From Ypsolopha sequella (lineage: Eukaryota; Arthropoda; Insecta; Lepidoptera; Ypsolophidae), in assembly GCA_934047225.1 (NCBI GenBank), contig OW204005.1, forward strand, positions 23,010,396 through 23,074,395: DNA of 64,000 nt, read 5' to 3'. Below the pieces are notes generated by a model. It saw only the letters and a program-made list of their open reading frames with translations, made no database searches and was not told the DNA's origin. Shown in pieces: positions 1 through 12,662 of this stretch; positions within the stretch are counted from its first letter, which is position 1; each line of letters starts with the position of its first letter. A program made the position numbers and the translations under genes.

Positions 1-1411
1 GATAATTTTTTTTCAAGTAAAACACGTCGATATTTCAAAAATTACAAAATAAAAAAGGTTTTCTTTCCACTTAAGACCTTTTAATTCTGAGATTATGGGA
101 ATTCAGGGCACGTATTTTTTTTTATAAATGATCACTCATTCATCGTTGATCAGAAATATGATAAATAAGTGCTGAGAGAGGAATAGTTATTTTTAAATTG
201 TTTATTTTTGGTTATTAGTCTGGAAGTTTGAAAAATAATATAAAAACCATCGTAACTCGGAGACCATTCATTTTCGACCCCTAGTTGATAGGACTTAATT
301 CGTTGGAAATGATCTCTAGTATAACCCCTTTCAAGGAATAGGTCGAATTACCAAGCAGCCTGTATATCGCTAAAAAACATAATATTATTAACGTGTTATT
401 TGGAATAACATTTAAATATTAACTTTACATTTAATTTTATTGTTATTGAGATTCCTTAATAGAAAAATAGAATGTTATCATAAAGGGAAGCTAAAATGCA
501 TAGCTTAAAAGCATAGCTTTTTACTTGTGTACAATATTAGCTTTTTGTGTCCACATTTAATGTACAACAAGCTAAACTTTACTAAGACGCTTCTCCTATA
601 CCGGGTGTAAATAGAAATAGATAACAGTATCTTCAAATGAAACTGCATGCTCTACTGATCATACTGAACAACTTTTCCAAAGACACCTACCCGCGCAAAT
701 AAAAACAAAGTCCTCCTCTACATACGGACTTTAAAAATTGCTGGCAAATATATAATAAATAAGTTTAAAATGTATCTATTAAGTTTATCTTGTAAAACTA
801 TAACCATGGTTATCAAAGAGCGGGGCATCCTGGCACAGGTATTTTTAATACTTAAAAGGATGTTCCAACACCTAATGTAATAAGATAAGTTTTTTGCAAA
901 TAAACTATTTCTATTTCTATTCTATTTCTATTTGCTGGCGAGTGGAAAAAACATGGAAGACTCTATTCGCAGAGACTGAAAAGGGCAAAGGGCAAAGGCA
1001 TGATTGGTTCATACTGTTGTTATGTGACACTAGGTCAGCCGTGATTGGCCGACACAAAGTCACAATAAATGCTATTGGAGCCGCCGTCATACAAAACTGT
1101 GTTCAACACAGTTTATCGTGGAGTAATTTTTCAGTATTTTTTGGGAAGGTGCTCTAATGATCAGTAGAGTATATGGATATCGATACATAGTGCTTTAGTG
1201 CAAACGACGTCTTATTTATGACGTATCCTATTGGAAACTTACTCTAATTGACGCGCTTCAAAATTTTATATGTCTATTTTATAAGTCTACCGATCAATCT
1301 TTGTTCTACGACTTGAAATTATGCAAATGATATCGATTTTGGTCGAAAAGTGTCAAGTTCCGTCGTTTCTTTCCGCGGTAGAATTCCAAACACTGACACT
1401 CCATGGGTACG
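1..1411. other. Intergenic DNA, no gene seen
   Basis: AT-rich sequence with frequent stops in all frames. The only sizeable open frame (894-1157, plus) starts in a short run of TCTATT repeats and resembles no family I know. No RNA gene or clear repeat boundary was recognised. Confidence 0.6.
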
Positions 1412-1857
1412 TGGTACTATAGACCTACGTATAGACAGGCAGTTCCCATACATCAGTTTACACCCACAAAAAAGGTGTAAAATTCTAACGAAATCTAGAT
1501 GGCGTTGCTAAATCCTCTAACGAACACGACGCTAAAAAAGACCGATTGGTGACGCTAGTGGCACAGCGATGTCACGTAACATAAAAATAATTCTCACTTC
1601 GATAACAGATCGCGCTGAAATATTCACTGTTAATGCTGCCAACTTAGCGCCATCTAGTTTTTCTAAGCAAAGCTATTACAGCCACATGTTTACTTGGTAA
1701 CCATGAGAGTTTACTTACAGCCAATTATACAAATTATGCTTATTTCCAACACTTGGCGACACCTAGTGTTGTAAGGGCGCGTAAAAAATTTGCTACGCCT
1801 TGATGTATGGGAGTTGTCGGTCTATACGTAGTAATTACTTAGTCTATGGTGATACCT
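1412..1857. mobile_element. Foldback/MITE-like element with imperfect ~45-bp inverted ends
   Basis: The left end (about 1412-1455) and right end (about 1802-1857) are imperfect inverted complements, sharing the core CCCATACATCA and the block CGTATAGACC/GGTCTATACG. The interior has no coding potential. This is the layout of a non-autonomous DNA transposon. The family is unknown and the exact ends are uncertain. Confidence 0.45.
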
Positions 1858-2370
1858 CGCAGGCTGTATTGTGTTTATTGGGTTTCAGAGCAAAGTACAA
1901 GGTTATAATATTTCAAATTCGCTACTTTTTTACCCTACTCACAGCGGACTAGCCGGCTGATCGGGATAATTTTAATGATACTTGCAGAAAGTGAAAAAAT
2001 ATAGCCACCATAGCAAAAGTTGTTCATATGGACGAGTAGTATCTCTATATGAATACTGAGTTTTGATTTACTACATTGCCTGCAATAACCGATATATTAT
2101 TGATTATATGAAAAATGAAAGTGAAAAATTATTTCTTAAGCTTACTTCATTAAATAAACTGAGTTTGAGTTCTCCTATTGGGTATGAAAATACCTGTAAC
2201 AGGAGTCCCCGCTCTCCTATAATTAAAAATACAAAATTAAGTGATAAATAAAACTATTATTTACAGAGGTGACTAACAAATTATTATAAATATAAAAAAG
2301 AAAATAAAAGTTTAGTACCTTATATACATACTTCGGCCGAATTTGTAAGTGTGAGAGGGTATGTGTAACA

Positions 2371-2515
2371 GTGTAACAGTTCGACCGTCACGATTTGCTG
2401 TATCGCTTCCCATACATTTCTTTATCGCTAACGCTTCGTACCGCGTTTCATAGTACGGGGTGGGGTGGTCGTAGCGAGCGGCGGCTTGCCTTGCGCGTTT
2501 ATAGATATCACAGAG
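2371..2515. repeat. Dispersed repeat R1, copy 1, followed by a GT-rich microsatellite
   Basis: About 145 bp starting GTGTAACAGTTCGACCGTCA is found again almost unchanged at 13153-13293. A rearranged palindromic relative lies at 28678-28782. A degenerate ATGTGTGTATGTGAG microsatellite follows at about 2516-2580. The 92-aa open frame over this block is a by-product of the repeat. Confidence 0.7.
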
Positions 2516-2751
2516 TACCCATGTGTATGTGGGATGTGTGTATGTGAGATGTGTGTATGTGAGATGTGTGTGACTATGTGTGCATATCATTATTATTCCA
2601 GAGATATATCATTCCAGAGATTTTAAATTTTACGCAAAATTTCATTAGTCTTAGCTCAGAATGATCTGTAAATAACATCGTTAAAGTTTAGAAGCACGTC
2701 CTAGATACACTTGCAGCTTACTTACCGTATTCTATGCAGTGCTAATTTGGT

Positions 2752-2840
2752 GCTGACGTTTACGTCATAGATGTCATTTTCGTGGGCGAAACTTGGTATT
2801 ACATCATTTATTTATTTATTACCTTATAAAGCACTCCCTA
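2752..2840. repeat. Dispersed repeat shared with 14798-14888
   Basis: A stretch of about 90 bp, beginning GCTGACGTTTACGTCATAGA and ending near AAGCACTCCCTA, recurs in the same orientation at 14798-14888 with a few differences. The family is not identified. The flanking DNA (2516-2751 and 2841-3593) shows nothing recognisable. Confidence 0.55.
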
Positions 2841-3593
2841 CGTGCCAAATATCATGGTGCGAGAAAAAGCGGAAGTTACTTTATTTTTTTGATAATTTAG
2901 CACGTAGGAGGAACTGCTCGAGGCGGTAATTAATAACAAAAAATAGGTAGCCATGGGGACACTGAAAGAAGTGAAAACGTTACCGTCGAATTATCAATTT
3001 GAAGTTTCACGTCATACCCATAGCTATAGACCATAGAGAAACACAGACAAAAAAGAATTCTAAAAACCGCTGATTTATATTCTATTACTCATTTTTAGTC
3101 ACCCCCTTTCTATTTTTATTACTTTTTTCAATGTACAGATTATATGTATTGTTTTTTTACATGGTGTTGTTCATTGGTATCATTTATTTCAGCCCCTTAA
3201 GGTCTATGTATTCTTATTCATGTTTTTAAATTAGTACCAGTGTATTATAATTTATGTCCTTTCTTCTTTAATCTTATTCTTTAAAGTTTTTAAGATAAGT
3301 TAACCAATCTTCCTGTAATTTTCTACAATTTTTATATGCTTTTGATCCGTTTTTCCGAAGTTAAAGCATTGAAAATAAAGTTATTATACTACCCGTAAAG
3401 AGGTGCAATAACACTTAGTTGGCATGTCGGTGACGCAAACCTATTACATTTTCCCCTACCAAAAATCGCTCAACGCGCCTAAAGAAGTTTACACTTAAAA
3501 ACTGTTTTACACTTAACCTTCAAGCGGTCGCTCGGCGTCGAATCCACCGCCATGAACAAATACTCCTTTATAACATCCTACTTTACTACTCGT

Positions 3594-3829
3594 ACTCTCG
3601 ACAAAGATAGCGATCGCTATCCTAGCGATTTCGGTCGTTAACTGATAAAAATCGATTATTTTTAGTTACTAACATCAAAACTATCGACTTAAATAGGAAG
3701 CGTATCAAACTTGCTTCCGATTTCAGTCGATAATATGACGGTAGATACTATACTAAATCTTTAAAATTATATTTTTACAACTTAACGACCAAAATCGGTA
3801 GAATAGAAATCGCTATCTTTGTTGAGAGT
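3594..3829. mobile_element. Foldback/MITE-like element
   Basis: The two ends are inverted complements of about 45 bp. The left begins ACTCTCGACAAAGATAGCGA and the right ends GCTATCTTTGTTGAGAGT. Length is about 236 bp with no coding sequence. The interior also carries repeated CGATTT/AAATCG blocks. Probably a non-autonomous DNA transposon. Confidence 0.55.
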
Positions 3830-3867
3830 GCAGGCTTAGTTTTAGTAGCTTGTGATATGTTCATCAA

Positions 3868-4195
3868 ATTCAAATTCAAATTCAAAAAGTTAATTTTCCA
3901 ATGTAGGTATATAAAATACACGTTTTACAAGTCAAAATTTAATCTTACAAAAAAAATATATGTAATAAAATAATAAATGTACATGAACATAAATTAAAGG
4001 TTTATTTAATTTATGTAGCAATATATATACGATTAAAATGATAGGTAAAATATATATAATACAAGGTGAAATCCAATCAACCGCCCGAACCCATACCGGA
4101 GACCCGGCCAGGGACCAGGAACAAGGTTCAATGATCACCATCCGAGCCCCCAGCACGAATCCAGGCGGCCGACCAAATCCCATCCTATATACTAC
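3868..4195 (+). repeat. Dispersed short element, family A, copy 1
   Basis: This element starts with a run of AAATTC units (3868-3888). It contains a GC-rich core (about 4070-4180) beginning CCAATCAACCGCCCGAACCC that recurs at 32898-33030, 56175-56290 and 58205-58325. The AAATTC-type tail and dispersion suggest a SINE or the 3' end of a non-LTR retrotransposon. It carries no gene; open frames across it are shared by all copies. Confidence 0.7.
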
Positions 4196-5989
4196 ATACT
4201 ATATCACACACACGAATAAACTGTTTCTCCCATCCCCCACATTGCGCAGGACCATACTGCATTTCTTTGCAGTGAATGTTACAATGGCGATGAAGAAGAT
4301 TAGTTCTAAAATTTATATTTAAGGCTCTCTTACTTATCCCAAAATCAGTAATTTCAAAATCAAATAGATCTTTCAAATATAGTCTAAAACTTTCAAAAAA
4401 AATACGCAATATAGTTCGAACAGTATAATCTAGGTCTTCCACGCACGTGTTACACGATCAGATAAACTTTGCTCGATATAAATAATTCATGAACACAGCA
4501 TGTAATAAGACCTTTAAAATCATGCCATTTCCATAATTCCACTCTTTTATTAACGAAACATATCTGGTAATATTGCTCTTTAAATTTTCTAGGTCGACCA
4601 CGTAAGTGGGTTTTAATAAACATATCCCTTATTTTTAAACAATTTAAAAACCGATAAAAACAATGAAAAAGTACAAGTGTGGTTATTTTCTTTACTCCTT
4701 ACACGTAAAGAAAAAGACAGAGTCACTCTTCTGGGATAAGAGCGCCTAAAGTCCTAGGAAGTAAAAATATAAAAATAAATGATTAATTAATCAGTTTGTT
4801 TTAAATATTGCTTAAAGATAAATAATTACTTTATTAATTTTTGTTTTATTATGCTTAAAAATTAAATAGGTCGAATTGACTACGCGCGACCACTGCCGTT
4901 ACAAACGACCACGCGCCCGCTTTAAGGGGCTTACTATCGCCAAATGGGTACTTTCTAAAGCCTACTCCTCGTTTATGGCGAAAACGAAAATAATGAAAAA
5001 CTGTATTATGAATAATCAACTCTTAGACAACATATACAACATTTTTCTTTTTCATACCACCAAAACTTCTACATGAAATATTTTTTTAACTGAATTATGT
5101 TTTTTGGCTTGAATTTCCTACTGCTCCTAAGTGGCTTGGCCGATTGAATTAATTTATGCTTTGATAAATACGTAAACTTGATATTTATAAACATAACATA
5201 ACATTATTCAATCGAACAATCACGTCCACGTGAAAAGTATAATTTTCTCCTATTTCGCCCTATCAAGGACGCAGCGAGCGTCGTTACAGCCACTATGCAT
5301 TGCGCGCTGATATGAACGTTATTTCAATGTAGTTTCCTTTGATATTCGTACCGACAAATATCGAGCTGCTAATTTGGCGACAGTAATCGCCTTAAGGTTA
5401 AATACCAAGTTTCGCCTGCGTGGTGACAGTCACTATCCACTTCAGTATCGCATTCGCGTCAGAGAAATACGGTAATTAGGCTGCTGGTACATGAACAACC
5501 TGAATAACATAACAGCTACCATAAAAAAGTTATACAAATTGTATTACTACACAAAACATAATTGGAATGTTACGTTAAGACAATTGTAACTCTTAAATTT
5601 ACAGCACAAAGTATTGAAAAAGTCTTTATTCCACATTAAGTTCAAAATCAGCTGGCAGTAACAATATAATACTTTAAAAATGAACTCTATTACCAAGACT
5701 TAAGTACTTAAATAAGTTTAAATAAATAAGGAACGTTTGATACATAACCGTAACTCGTATTTGCAAATCCTTTTTCTCTGAAGTCTGTCATCACATCAAC
5801 CACCATCTGAAATAATAAATACGAACCTAAATAATAAATATGAAATATGACAACAGGCCCTCTATTTGGTATTTTTAGTTGCCAACTGAACTGGGTTCCT
5901 ATCATTAAATACACAGATAAAAACTGAAATTTCTTTCAGTGGATATGGAACTATTTACAAACTGTATCGTCACTCCAAGTGCGAGCATA
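4196..5989. other. Intergenic DNA, no gene seen
   Basis: AT-rich DNA with short open frames only. A short minus-strand stretch (5806-5707) follows a TTTCAG acceptor-like site and is open for 32 codons, but it matches nothing I know and has no partner exon. Confidence 0.5.
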
Positions 5990-6430
5990 TCCTTCATCCA
6001 TCAGCCTAGTTCGTCCACTGCTGGACACAAGCCTTTCCAGGACTTTGCCACTCCCGGCGGTCATCCTGGACGAATTGCCCATACTCACACACGCTGGGCA
6101 GGCGGGTTGGTGAGCGCGGTGCCGGAACCCTCGCACCACTGACGCCGCTGCCCATCACCAGTCTGTTCAATATAAGGCCCGGCTATTAGGGATGGATATA
6201 CCGCCATTCATCGGTCCCATCCATGGTGGACCTCTTGATTTTTTGCCTGTGAGCTGTCCTCTTACTCTCCCCCGAATTACTTCGAGTGGGTCTCCAAGTA
6301 AGATGGTGGTACCTCCACAGTCGAGCCCGGCGTTAGCTCTACCACCTGAACATATCTGTTTAGATAACAAATACGGAACGCATCGGGATCTCCCTGCGCC
6401 CGCGCCCCTCTATCACCACTTAGCCGTGTG
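5990..6430 (-). repeat. Dispersed repeat family B (LINE-like remnant), copy 1
   Basis: This copy is inverted relative to 25122-25478 and shares several hundred bp with it. The end facing 5990 carries the 'tatgtccagtagtggacg' type motif, which is extremely common in lepidopteran genomes as the end of a retroelement-like repeat. Open frames on both strands (5939-6431) are repeat by-products. Confidence 0.65.
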
Positions 6431-7150
6431 ACGCATACAATGACAGACGTCGTCGATCATACTTAGTATTTTATATTGAATCCTTATAGATTAAAGTATT
6501 TGGACAAAAACAGTATTTTAGATTTGAAAGAAGACCCTAAGCATCAACATATCCTTAGACAATCGGAATTCGATATTATATATATGTTTTTGATGGGTGC
6601 TAGTCCAGTTGGCAACTAAAGATACATAACGGGTCCGCTGAGCGGCCCAGAGCAGAATTACACAATCTAATTCCCATTACAACGGATCGGCACTAGATCC
6701 CTCTAAGTAAAGCATTGAAATATGAGCTTTAAATCGTGTTGTGTACGTGACATTTTTGTATGTACTAGTGACAGCGCGACATCGCCGGCAGGTTAGTACT
6801 TGCTCGTTAGTAGTGGCCCGCGCGTCGCACACTTGCAAAATGTCACGTCACTATTTAAAGCACACATTTCAATGCGTACTTTGAGGTGGTCTGGTGCCGA
6901 GGCGTTATAATTTGCGACGGCCCATAGTCTTAAGAGCACCGTATTCGCTCGAACTCCCATACTAGCGCAGTTCGCTGATAATTTTGTTGGATTTTTATAT
7001 CTCAAAAATATATATGTGATATTGTTATAGTTTTTCTTAATTCCTATGGCTATTCCATATTATCTTCGAAATTGTTATTTAAACAGACCTTGTAAATCTT
7101 ATAATGAAAATTTTAATGATATATATTTATTTAATGTGTCACTACCTTCA
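6431..7150. other. Intergenic DNA, no gene seen
   Basis: No supported gene. A 70-codon minus-strand frame (6793-7005) is open, but it has no flanking splice sites or recognisable family. Confidence 0.5.
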
Positions 7151-7411
7151 TTAACACTTTGACAGCGGATCACGTATTACGCACGTGACGCTTATTTTAT
7201 CCTAATTAGCCGCATACATAATTAGGGTACCATTCTGGGCGCGCCGGCACTTTTTGACCATTTTGTTACTTTTATAGAAAAAAGACTATAATAGTTGCGG
7301 CCATGATTTTCTTTTCATTGTATTGAGGGTATCTTATATTATTATATAAAATAAGAAAAACATGTATAATTGTTTTTTTTTTATTATAAAATCAACTTAG
7401 AATAAGGCACG

Positions 7412-7876
7412 TGTAACCGCTGGCTACAGGAATGCAGGGCGGATGGGATTTGACACGGGAGAATTGTGGAAAACAATGTGGGTGCACTGACCTGGTTGGA
7501 ATGTTTATAGGCGAGCCGACGAATGCGCTGACAATGTGCCGCGTGGTGTACTCCTTGTCGGGCTGATGATGACAGGGCTGATCTTGGACAGGGATGTGCA
7601 GAATGTCTTGGAGTAATACACAGCACTGATAAGATCACAAGACACGGTAGATACGCGAGATTGGTTGTGGCGTCGCGAATGTGTGCACACGTATTATTCG
7701 GTCGACGGTTGCGGCGAAACAGCCGGCTGCGCGCGCGCGCAGACGTGCGCCTCGGTTGGCGGCGCGAGCTTAACAGAGCGAGCGAGCGGCGCTCGCGCGC
7801 GCACCTCTAGCCGGCGCGCGGGAGGAGACTAGCTGTCCGCGCATGCGCGCGGATTCGTCACGTTGTAGCGTGAACA
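7412..7876 (-). repeat. 3' LTR of the Bel/Pao element
   Basis: 465 bp, TG...CA termini, GC-rich with runs of alternating GC near its inner end. It differs from the LTR at 10066-10530 at two positions in the region around 7798-7832. The pol frame ends 18 nt inside it. Confidence 0.88.
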
Positions 7877-8622
7877 TCCTGGGGGGGCCGGGGCTGCGAC
7901 TCCTCTTGAGCTGAATCCAACGGCAGCCTGGCTATCTTGAACACAGGTCGTCGCAGATTTCCATGGGCTGTGTCCAGATCCACAACTTGGATCACTCCAT
8001 CCTTGCCAGGCATTGTGCGGAAAATTCTCCCCAACTTCCATTGGAGCGGAGGCAGGTCATCCTCTTTGATGAGGACCAGTTCACCCACTTGAGGAGGGGA
8101 AGAAGGGGAGAGCTATTTGGAGCGGGTTTGCAGGGTATGGAGGTAGGATCTGGACCAGAGAGTCCAAAAGCGCTGAGAGAGCGCTTGAATGAGTTGAAAC
8201 CGTTTAAGAGCAGATATGGATCTGTCGTCAAAAGACTGCTCAGGTAGAGCGGTGAGCGGACGACCAATAATGAAATGTCCGGCCGTGAGAGGTTCAAAGT
8301 CCGTAGGGTCGGATGAAATCGGGCAGAGGGGTCTTGAGTTGAGTATTATTTCGTGCAGAGCGCCGAACCAAGTTATGTGCTGATTCGCGAGCTTGTGAGT
8401 GATTGCATCATAGTTTGTGCCGCAGTCTGAGCGAATGAGAACTGGAGTACCGCGACGTGAGATAAAACCTAACAGGGCTCGTGCTGAGTGAAATTGAGTG
8501 TGATTGAGTGAATATACGTCTGCTATTTTAAGTGATACGGTTGGCAACAAAATTGGTGTGTTAGTGACGTTCACTACACGTTGTGCGGAGTTACAAGAAT
8601 TCTCTGTTGGAGTTGAAGTCAT
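7858..8622 (-). pseudogene. Bel/Pao pol remnant: integrase core fragment and C-terminal region
   Basis: Reading minus, 8622-8113 encodes an integrase fragment with SDCGTNY (the second catalytic Asp). It then jumps straight to NSRPLCP, followed by GHFIIGRPLTALPE and the FWTLWSRSYL motif typical of Bel/Pao. The stretch that should carry GGLWE, with the catalytic Glu, is missing. After a frameshift the frame 8088-7858 gives GELVLIKEDDLPPLQWKLGR, the conserved integrase C-terminal motif. The gene is broken by an internal deletion and a frameshift and should be inactive. Confidence 0.85.
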
Positions 8623-8640
8623 TGAGTGAAAATGAACTGA

Positions 8641-8815
8641 GTGTGTATGTGATGAGTGTGTGTGTAATGAATGTGCTGAGTGCGCTGAGTGCTGGTTTCA
8701 TTGAGTGAAAATGAGCTGAATGTGTATGTGCTGATTGAATGTGTGAGTGAAAATGAGCTGAGTGTGTATGTGCTGATTGAATGTGTGATGAGTGTGACTA
8801 TATGTGAAAATGAGT
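8641..8815. repeat. Degenerate short tandem repeat inside the Bel/Pao element
   Basis: Irregular repeats of TGAGTGAAAATGAGCTGA and TGTGTATGTGCTGATTGA type units, about 60 bp per longer unit. The remaining interior (8820-10065) has no recognisable gag or pol. It holds a poly-A/T stretch near 8941-8960 and G-rich tracts near 9745-9760. Confidence 0.6.
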
Positions 8816-10065
8816 TATTAAAACTTGAGCGCTACCAACTCCAACGTGCGGATAGCTTGTAACTTGCGCGGGCCGAAATAACAAAGGCTATGTTCAAACG
8901 GAACACGGAAAATAAACACGATAGAGAGAAAAAAAATAAAAAATTTTTTTTTTTTTTTTTTAAACAACCTGTATATGAGCTGATACACCAACTTGGAACA
9001 CCCTATATGTGTACCACAAACAACAAGAGCAGAGATGAGTTGAAAAAACAAATTGTTTACTATATTTGTGCTATATATATATACCCGGGTAAAAAAAGCA
9101 GACAATAACACAAATAAACGGTCCGGCAATATATTACTGTAACACAAGATTACCGTAACATAAAATATCGGAAAGGACTGAACTTGTTCACTAATTTAAA
9201 CAACACTTGTAAAAATACAAACAGCTATGTATGCACTTTTCACTTTTATGTTATTTGCCTTGAAATCATGTGCCGACAATACGCGTTGGTTCGTCGTCAA
9301 AAATTCTATTTATAGAATAAAATACCTACCTACTGCTTTGAGAGCGTAAACAAACAAAGAATGTATTTACCTAGCCGAAATCGGATCTAAATGAGCGGAC
9401 AATCCAATGATGCTAATCAAGCTTTAATCAACGTAATAATACGTAACCGTAATAACGTGTGTACTTATGTACTCAACACACGTAACTTACGTATATATGT
9501 GACGTATATAAGTGCACGAAATAAAGCAAATTTATACTCGCACCAAAAAATATCTCGCAAGATACCTACGAAAACTATCTTTGACAATGGGCAGATGTAC
9601 ACCTCTCCGCGGGCAAAAATTGGGTAGAAATAGGTAAATTGGGTCGGGTCGGGTCGAGGCTAATAAAGAAATATAGTGGACTGTAATAAACAATTGGGCT
9701 GAATGGATATAATTATATTATCTGAGCTGAATAATAATTCTGTAAAGGGGCGGGGGGGGGCCGGTTCTATACCGATAAATGGAATGTTCTAGGCGGCGGT
9801 TCTAATTACCTACCCGCAATAGGTATTCGAGACCACAAAATATTTTTTGCCGGGAAAGGGGGCAAAATATGTAACCGGGTGAAAATGGACTGTAGTAAAT
9901 CGACGGGGGCTGGTTCAAACAAAGTTACGGGCCGGCGGGGGATAGGCGGGGGGTGATATAAACCAAAAATTTTCTTGGATTGAAAATGGACTGTAATAAA
10001 TCGACGGGGGCTGGTTCAGTAACGGTTCGAAGGGCCAAAATTCGATCCGGCCGAAGGACCAAAAA

Positions 10066-10530
10066 TGTAACCGCTGGCTACAGGAATGCAGGGCGGATGG
10101 GATTTGACACGGGAGAATTGTGGAAAACAATGTGGGTGCACTGACCTGGTTGGAATGTTTATAGGCGAGCCGACGAATGCGCTGACAATGTGCCGCGTGG
10201 TGTACTCCTTGTCGGGCTGATGATGACAGGGCTGATCTTGGACAGGGATGTGCAGAATGTCTTGGAGTAATACACAGCACTGATAAGATCACAAGACACG
10301 GTAGATACGCGAGATTGGTTGTGGCGTCGCGAATGTGTGCACACGTATTATTCGGTCGACGGTTGCGGCGAAACAGCCGGCTGCGCGCGCGCGCAGACGT
10401 GCGCCTCGGTTGGCGGCGCGAGCTTAACAGAGCGAGCGAGCGGCGCTCGCGCACGCACCTCTAGCCGGCGCGCGGGGGGAGACTAGCTGTCCGCGCATGC
10501 GCGCGGATTCGTCACGTTGTAGCGTGAACA
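10066..10530 (-). repeat. 5' LTR of the Bel/Pao element
   Basis: 465 bp, nearly identical to 7412-7876. It would carry the promoter for minus-strand transcription of the element. The 179-codon open frame over it is an LTR by-product, as it exists because both LTRs are GC-rich and stop-poor. Confidence 0.88.
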
Positions 10531-10579
10531 GCACGTTTACAAAAAAAAAAAAAACTCTTACATCTACATTTTTCAAATT

Positions 10580-10681
<102 letters not shown>

Positions 10682-11003
10682 TCACACGTCTCGATCGCTT
10701 AGCTACGCTGGGGCAACTGGCGCGCGAGAGTCGACCCGGCTCGGGCGATCCTTTGTTCCCCGCACCCCACACACCGCAAGTATTTGAAGTGCGTTTGTGT
10801 GTGTAGCCTAAATATTCATCTAAGCATTGACGTGACGCGGATCACGCCTACAGGCCGTTGTTTTAAAGTAAACAGTATTGAAACTCACACACGTACGCAG
10901 TACGTGATCAGCGTCTCTAACAAAAAAAACTGTCACGGACAGGGGACGTGATCGGCTGCCAGAGATTGGAAAAAAATTAAATGCTCGGCTGTCAAAGTGT
11001 TAA

Positions 11004-11595
11004 AGCGTTTAATTGAATCTAAATTTAATCACTAGTTCCCTATTAGCTGTAAAAAAAAACTTTTATTTGAACTATTATTTTTATTTTTGTTGCGTTAGAA
11101 TTAAGATATTATTGAACCTACTTTATTTTTTGTGATTGTCTACTTTACTGCTTTTTTTTCTTGTTCTTATGTATATCTATGTGTGGAAACTTTGCTGGTT
11201 TATGTTATTTTTATTTGTTTCCGTAATAAAAAGATAATAAACAAATAATATCTTGGAGTGTATAATTTAAACTTAGCTTTTGTATTAGGGAAACTCTTGT
11301 AATAATAGCATAAATTTCATTGCAATAAATAAATACATAATTTATTGGTATTTGCCTGAATATGTTTGTGTAACTTATCCCATACAATATGTGGGACTGC
11401 TGTCCTACATCGTCACGACATGAATCCCCGAGAGGGTATCAGAGTTGTTTTCGGGAAATGCAAATCACATTCCACACTTGTACACGTGACGGGTGGTGAC
11501 CCCGACGTATTTCATGCACAAATATGGACCCACATCTGGACGCGCCTTTCGAAGCAGGCCATACAAAGGTACACCCTGAACCATCGTATCTCACC
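11004..11595 (-). other. EFR3 3' untranslated and downstream region
   Basis: This AT-rich stretch follows the EFR3 stop codon on the minus strand. The nearest clear AATAAA on that strand is at 11346-11341, about 250 nt past the stop. Open frames here on the plus strand are antisense shadows of the last exon. Confidence 0.5.
11341..11346 (-). terminator. Candidate polyadenylation signal AATAAA for EFR3
   Basis: Perfect AATAAA on the minus strand 250 nt downstream of the EFR3 stop. Assigned by position only; other AT-rich variants exist nearby. Confidence 0.35.
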
Positions 11596-11727
11596 TCAGT
11601 ACAGGAACAGCTCAGGGAAGTACTTCTGGTACGGTTGCTGCTGTTTGGCTGACGTCGGAGAGTTCGGGAGGAGGGGCGCTTCGGAGATGCTGTTGAAGAT
11701 CTCTTCCAGTTTCTCTTTCAGCTCGTA
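11596..11727 (-). CDS. EFR3: EFR3 exon 20 (last exon, stop codon)
   Basis: 44 codons from TACGAGCTGAAAGAG to TGA, after a TTCTGTTCCAG acceptor. It encodes YELKEKLEEIFNSI and ends YQKYFPELFLY, matching the conserved hydrophobic C-terminus of EFR3 proteins (human EFR3A also ends in a Phe-Pro/Leu/Tyr motif). Phase 0 start fits exon 19. Confidence 0.93.
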   Translation of the reverse strand, partial: YELKEKLEEIFNSISEAPLLPNSPTSAKQQQPYQKYFPELFLY

Positions 11728-11972
11728 CTGGAACAGAAAAGAAAAAAATAACAATTAACTTGAAGCTAAAAGGAAGTAGCAATAACGCCCTGGCAGCCAG
11801 CCATATCAAATTAAAAAAAAAAATATTTTGGTTACTCATTAAAATTCCGTAACTTGTCATGTCACTACATCGTTTTCTTATTGTATTACATTTTGTTAAC
11901 CTCCTTTCTATATTTTTTCGCTTATTTCACCTACATAAATACAAAAACCATACGTACAGCATACCTACAGTA

Positions 11973-12662
11973 GCCGTCAATAGAAATTGTGGACTATGTA
12001 AACAAAGCGCCATGTTGTATTTGTCTATGAATAGGTGAACTATCTAGAGATGGGTAAGTATGTGATTAAAATATGTTAGGTGCTTAATTAGTTTTCTATA
12101 TTTGATTCATCGCTAAAATATTCTGATGAATCGCTAGTCAAATCGCCCACGTTAATTACAAATGGTTCCGTCACAGAGTCGTTGGCCGTATCTATTATCC
12201 CATCCAGTTCTTTCATTTTTTCTTCTACTTTTAGGACATGAGCTACACATTTTAGAGCAACGCTGGAAGATCACACAGCTCTGGATAGAATCACACACAC
12301 GTTTGTGTCAAAGATTACGAAGTAACGCTGTAAAAAAAAAATTACGGAATAAAATAACATCACGAATAAAATAGGTTTATATTCAAATAGATTCGTACAT
12401 CACCAATTTTCAAAGACAATACAGATTCGATGAGAAAAAAATATGACAGCAATCTCGACGCAGTACAGAATTGACTATTGATTCTATGATTTTCCGTAAT
12501 TAACTGGTGATCGTTGAATATTTCATGATGAAATACAGTGAATGACTGGTAAGACTTGATGCTTCATGATTTGGAATAATGTTCAATGAGACTCCGTGAC
12601 AGAACCTTGAGAAAAATTGAGAAAACGGTTTGTTTACATAGTCCACAATTTCTATTGACGGC
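11973..12662. mobile_element. DNA transposon/MITE with 34-bp perfect inverted ends, in EFR3 intron 19
   Basis: The left end 11973-12006 (starting GCCGTCAATAGAAATTGTGG) is the exact inverse complement of 12629-12662. A second inner inverted pair is centred on CCGTCACAGAGTC near 12168 and GACTCCGTGACAG near 12593. About 690 bp with no transposase-like frame. No convincing target duplication was seen. Confidence 0.75.

Larger units (their letters stand above)
7412..10530 (-). mobile_element. Bel/Pao-type LTR retrotransposon, internally deleted, nested in the piggyBac remnant
   Basis: Two 465-bp LTRs (7412-7876 and 10066-10530) start TG and end CA, and I count only two differences between them. 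The element is flanked by the 5-bp direct repeat GCACG (7407-7411 and 10531-10535), the size expected for Bel/Pao. The coding strand is minus, so the 5' LTR is the right one. A TGGTCCTTCGGCCGGA stretch just inside it (about 10062-10047) fits a primer-binding site. Only a fragment of pol remains. Gag, protease, reverse transcriptase and RNase H are absent, so the copy is non-autonomous. Near-identical LTRs imply a recent insertion. Confidence 0.88.

Noticed and set aside
5707..5806. Exon-like minus-strand stretch after a TTTCAG site
   Set aside because: 32 open codons with no recognisable homology and no partner exon; it lies beyond the EFR3 stop.
9915..10454. 179-codon minus-strand open frame
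   Set aside because: It lies in the Bel/Pao LTR and the primer-site side leader. A related frame is seen in the other LTR; no protein family.
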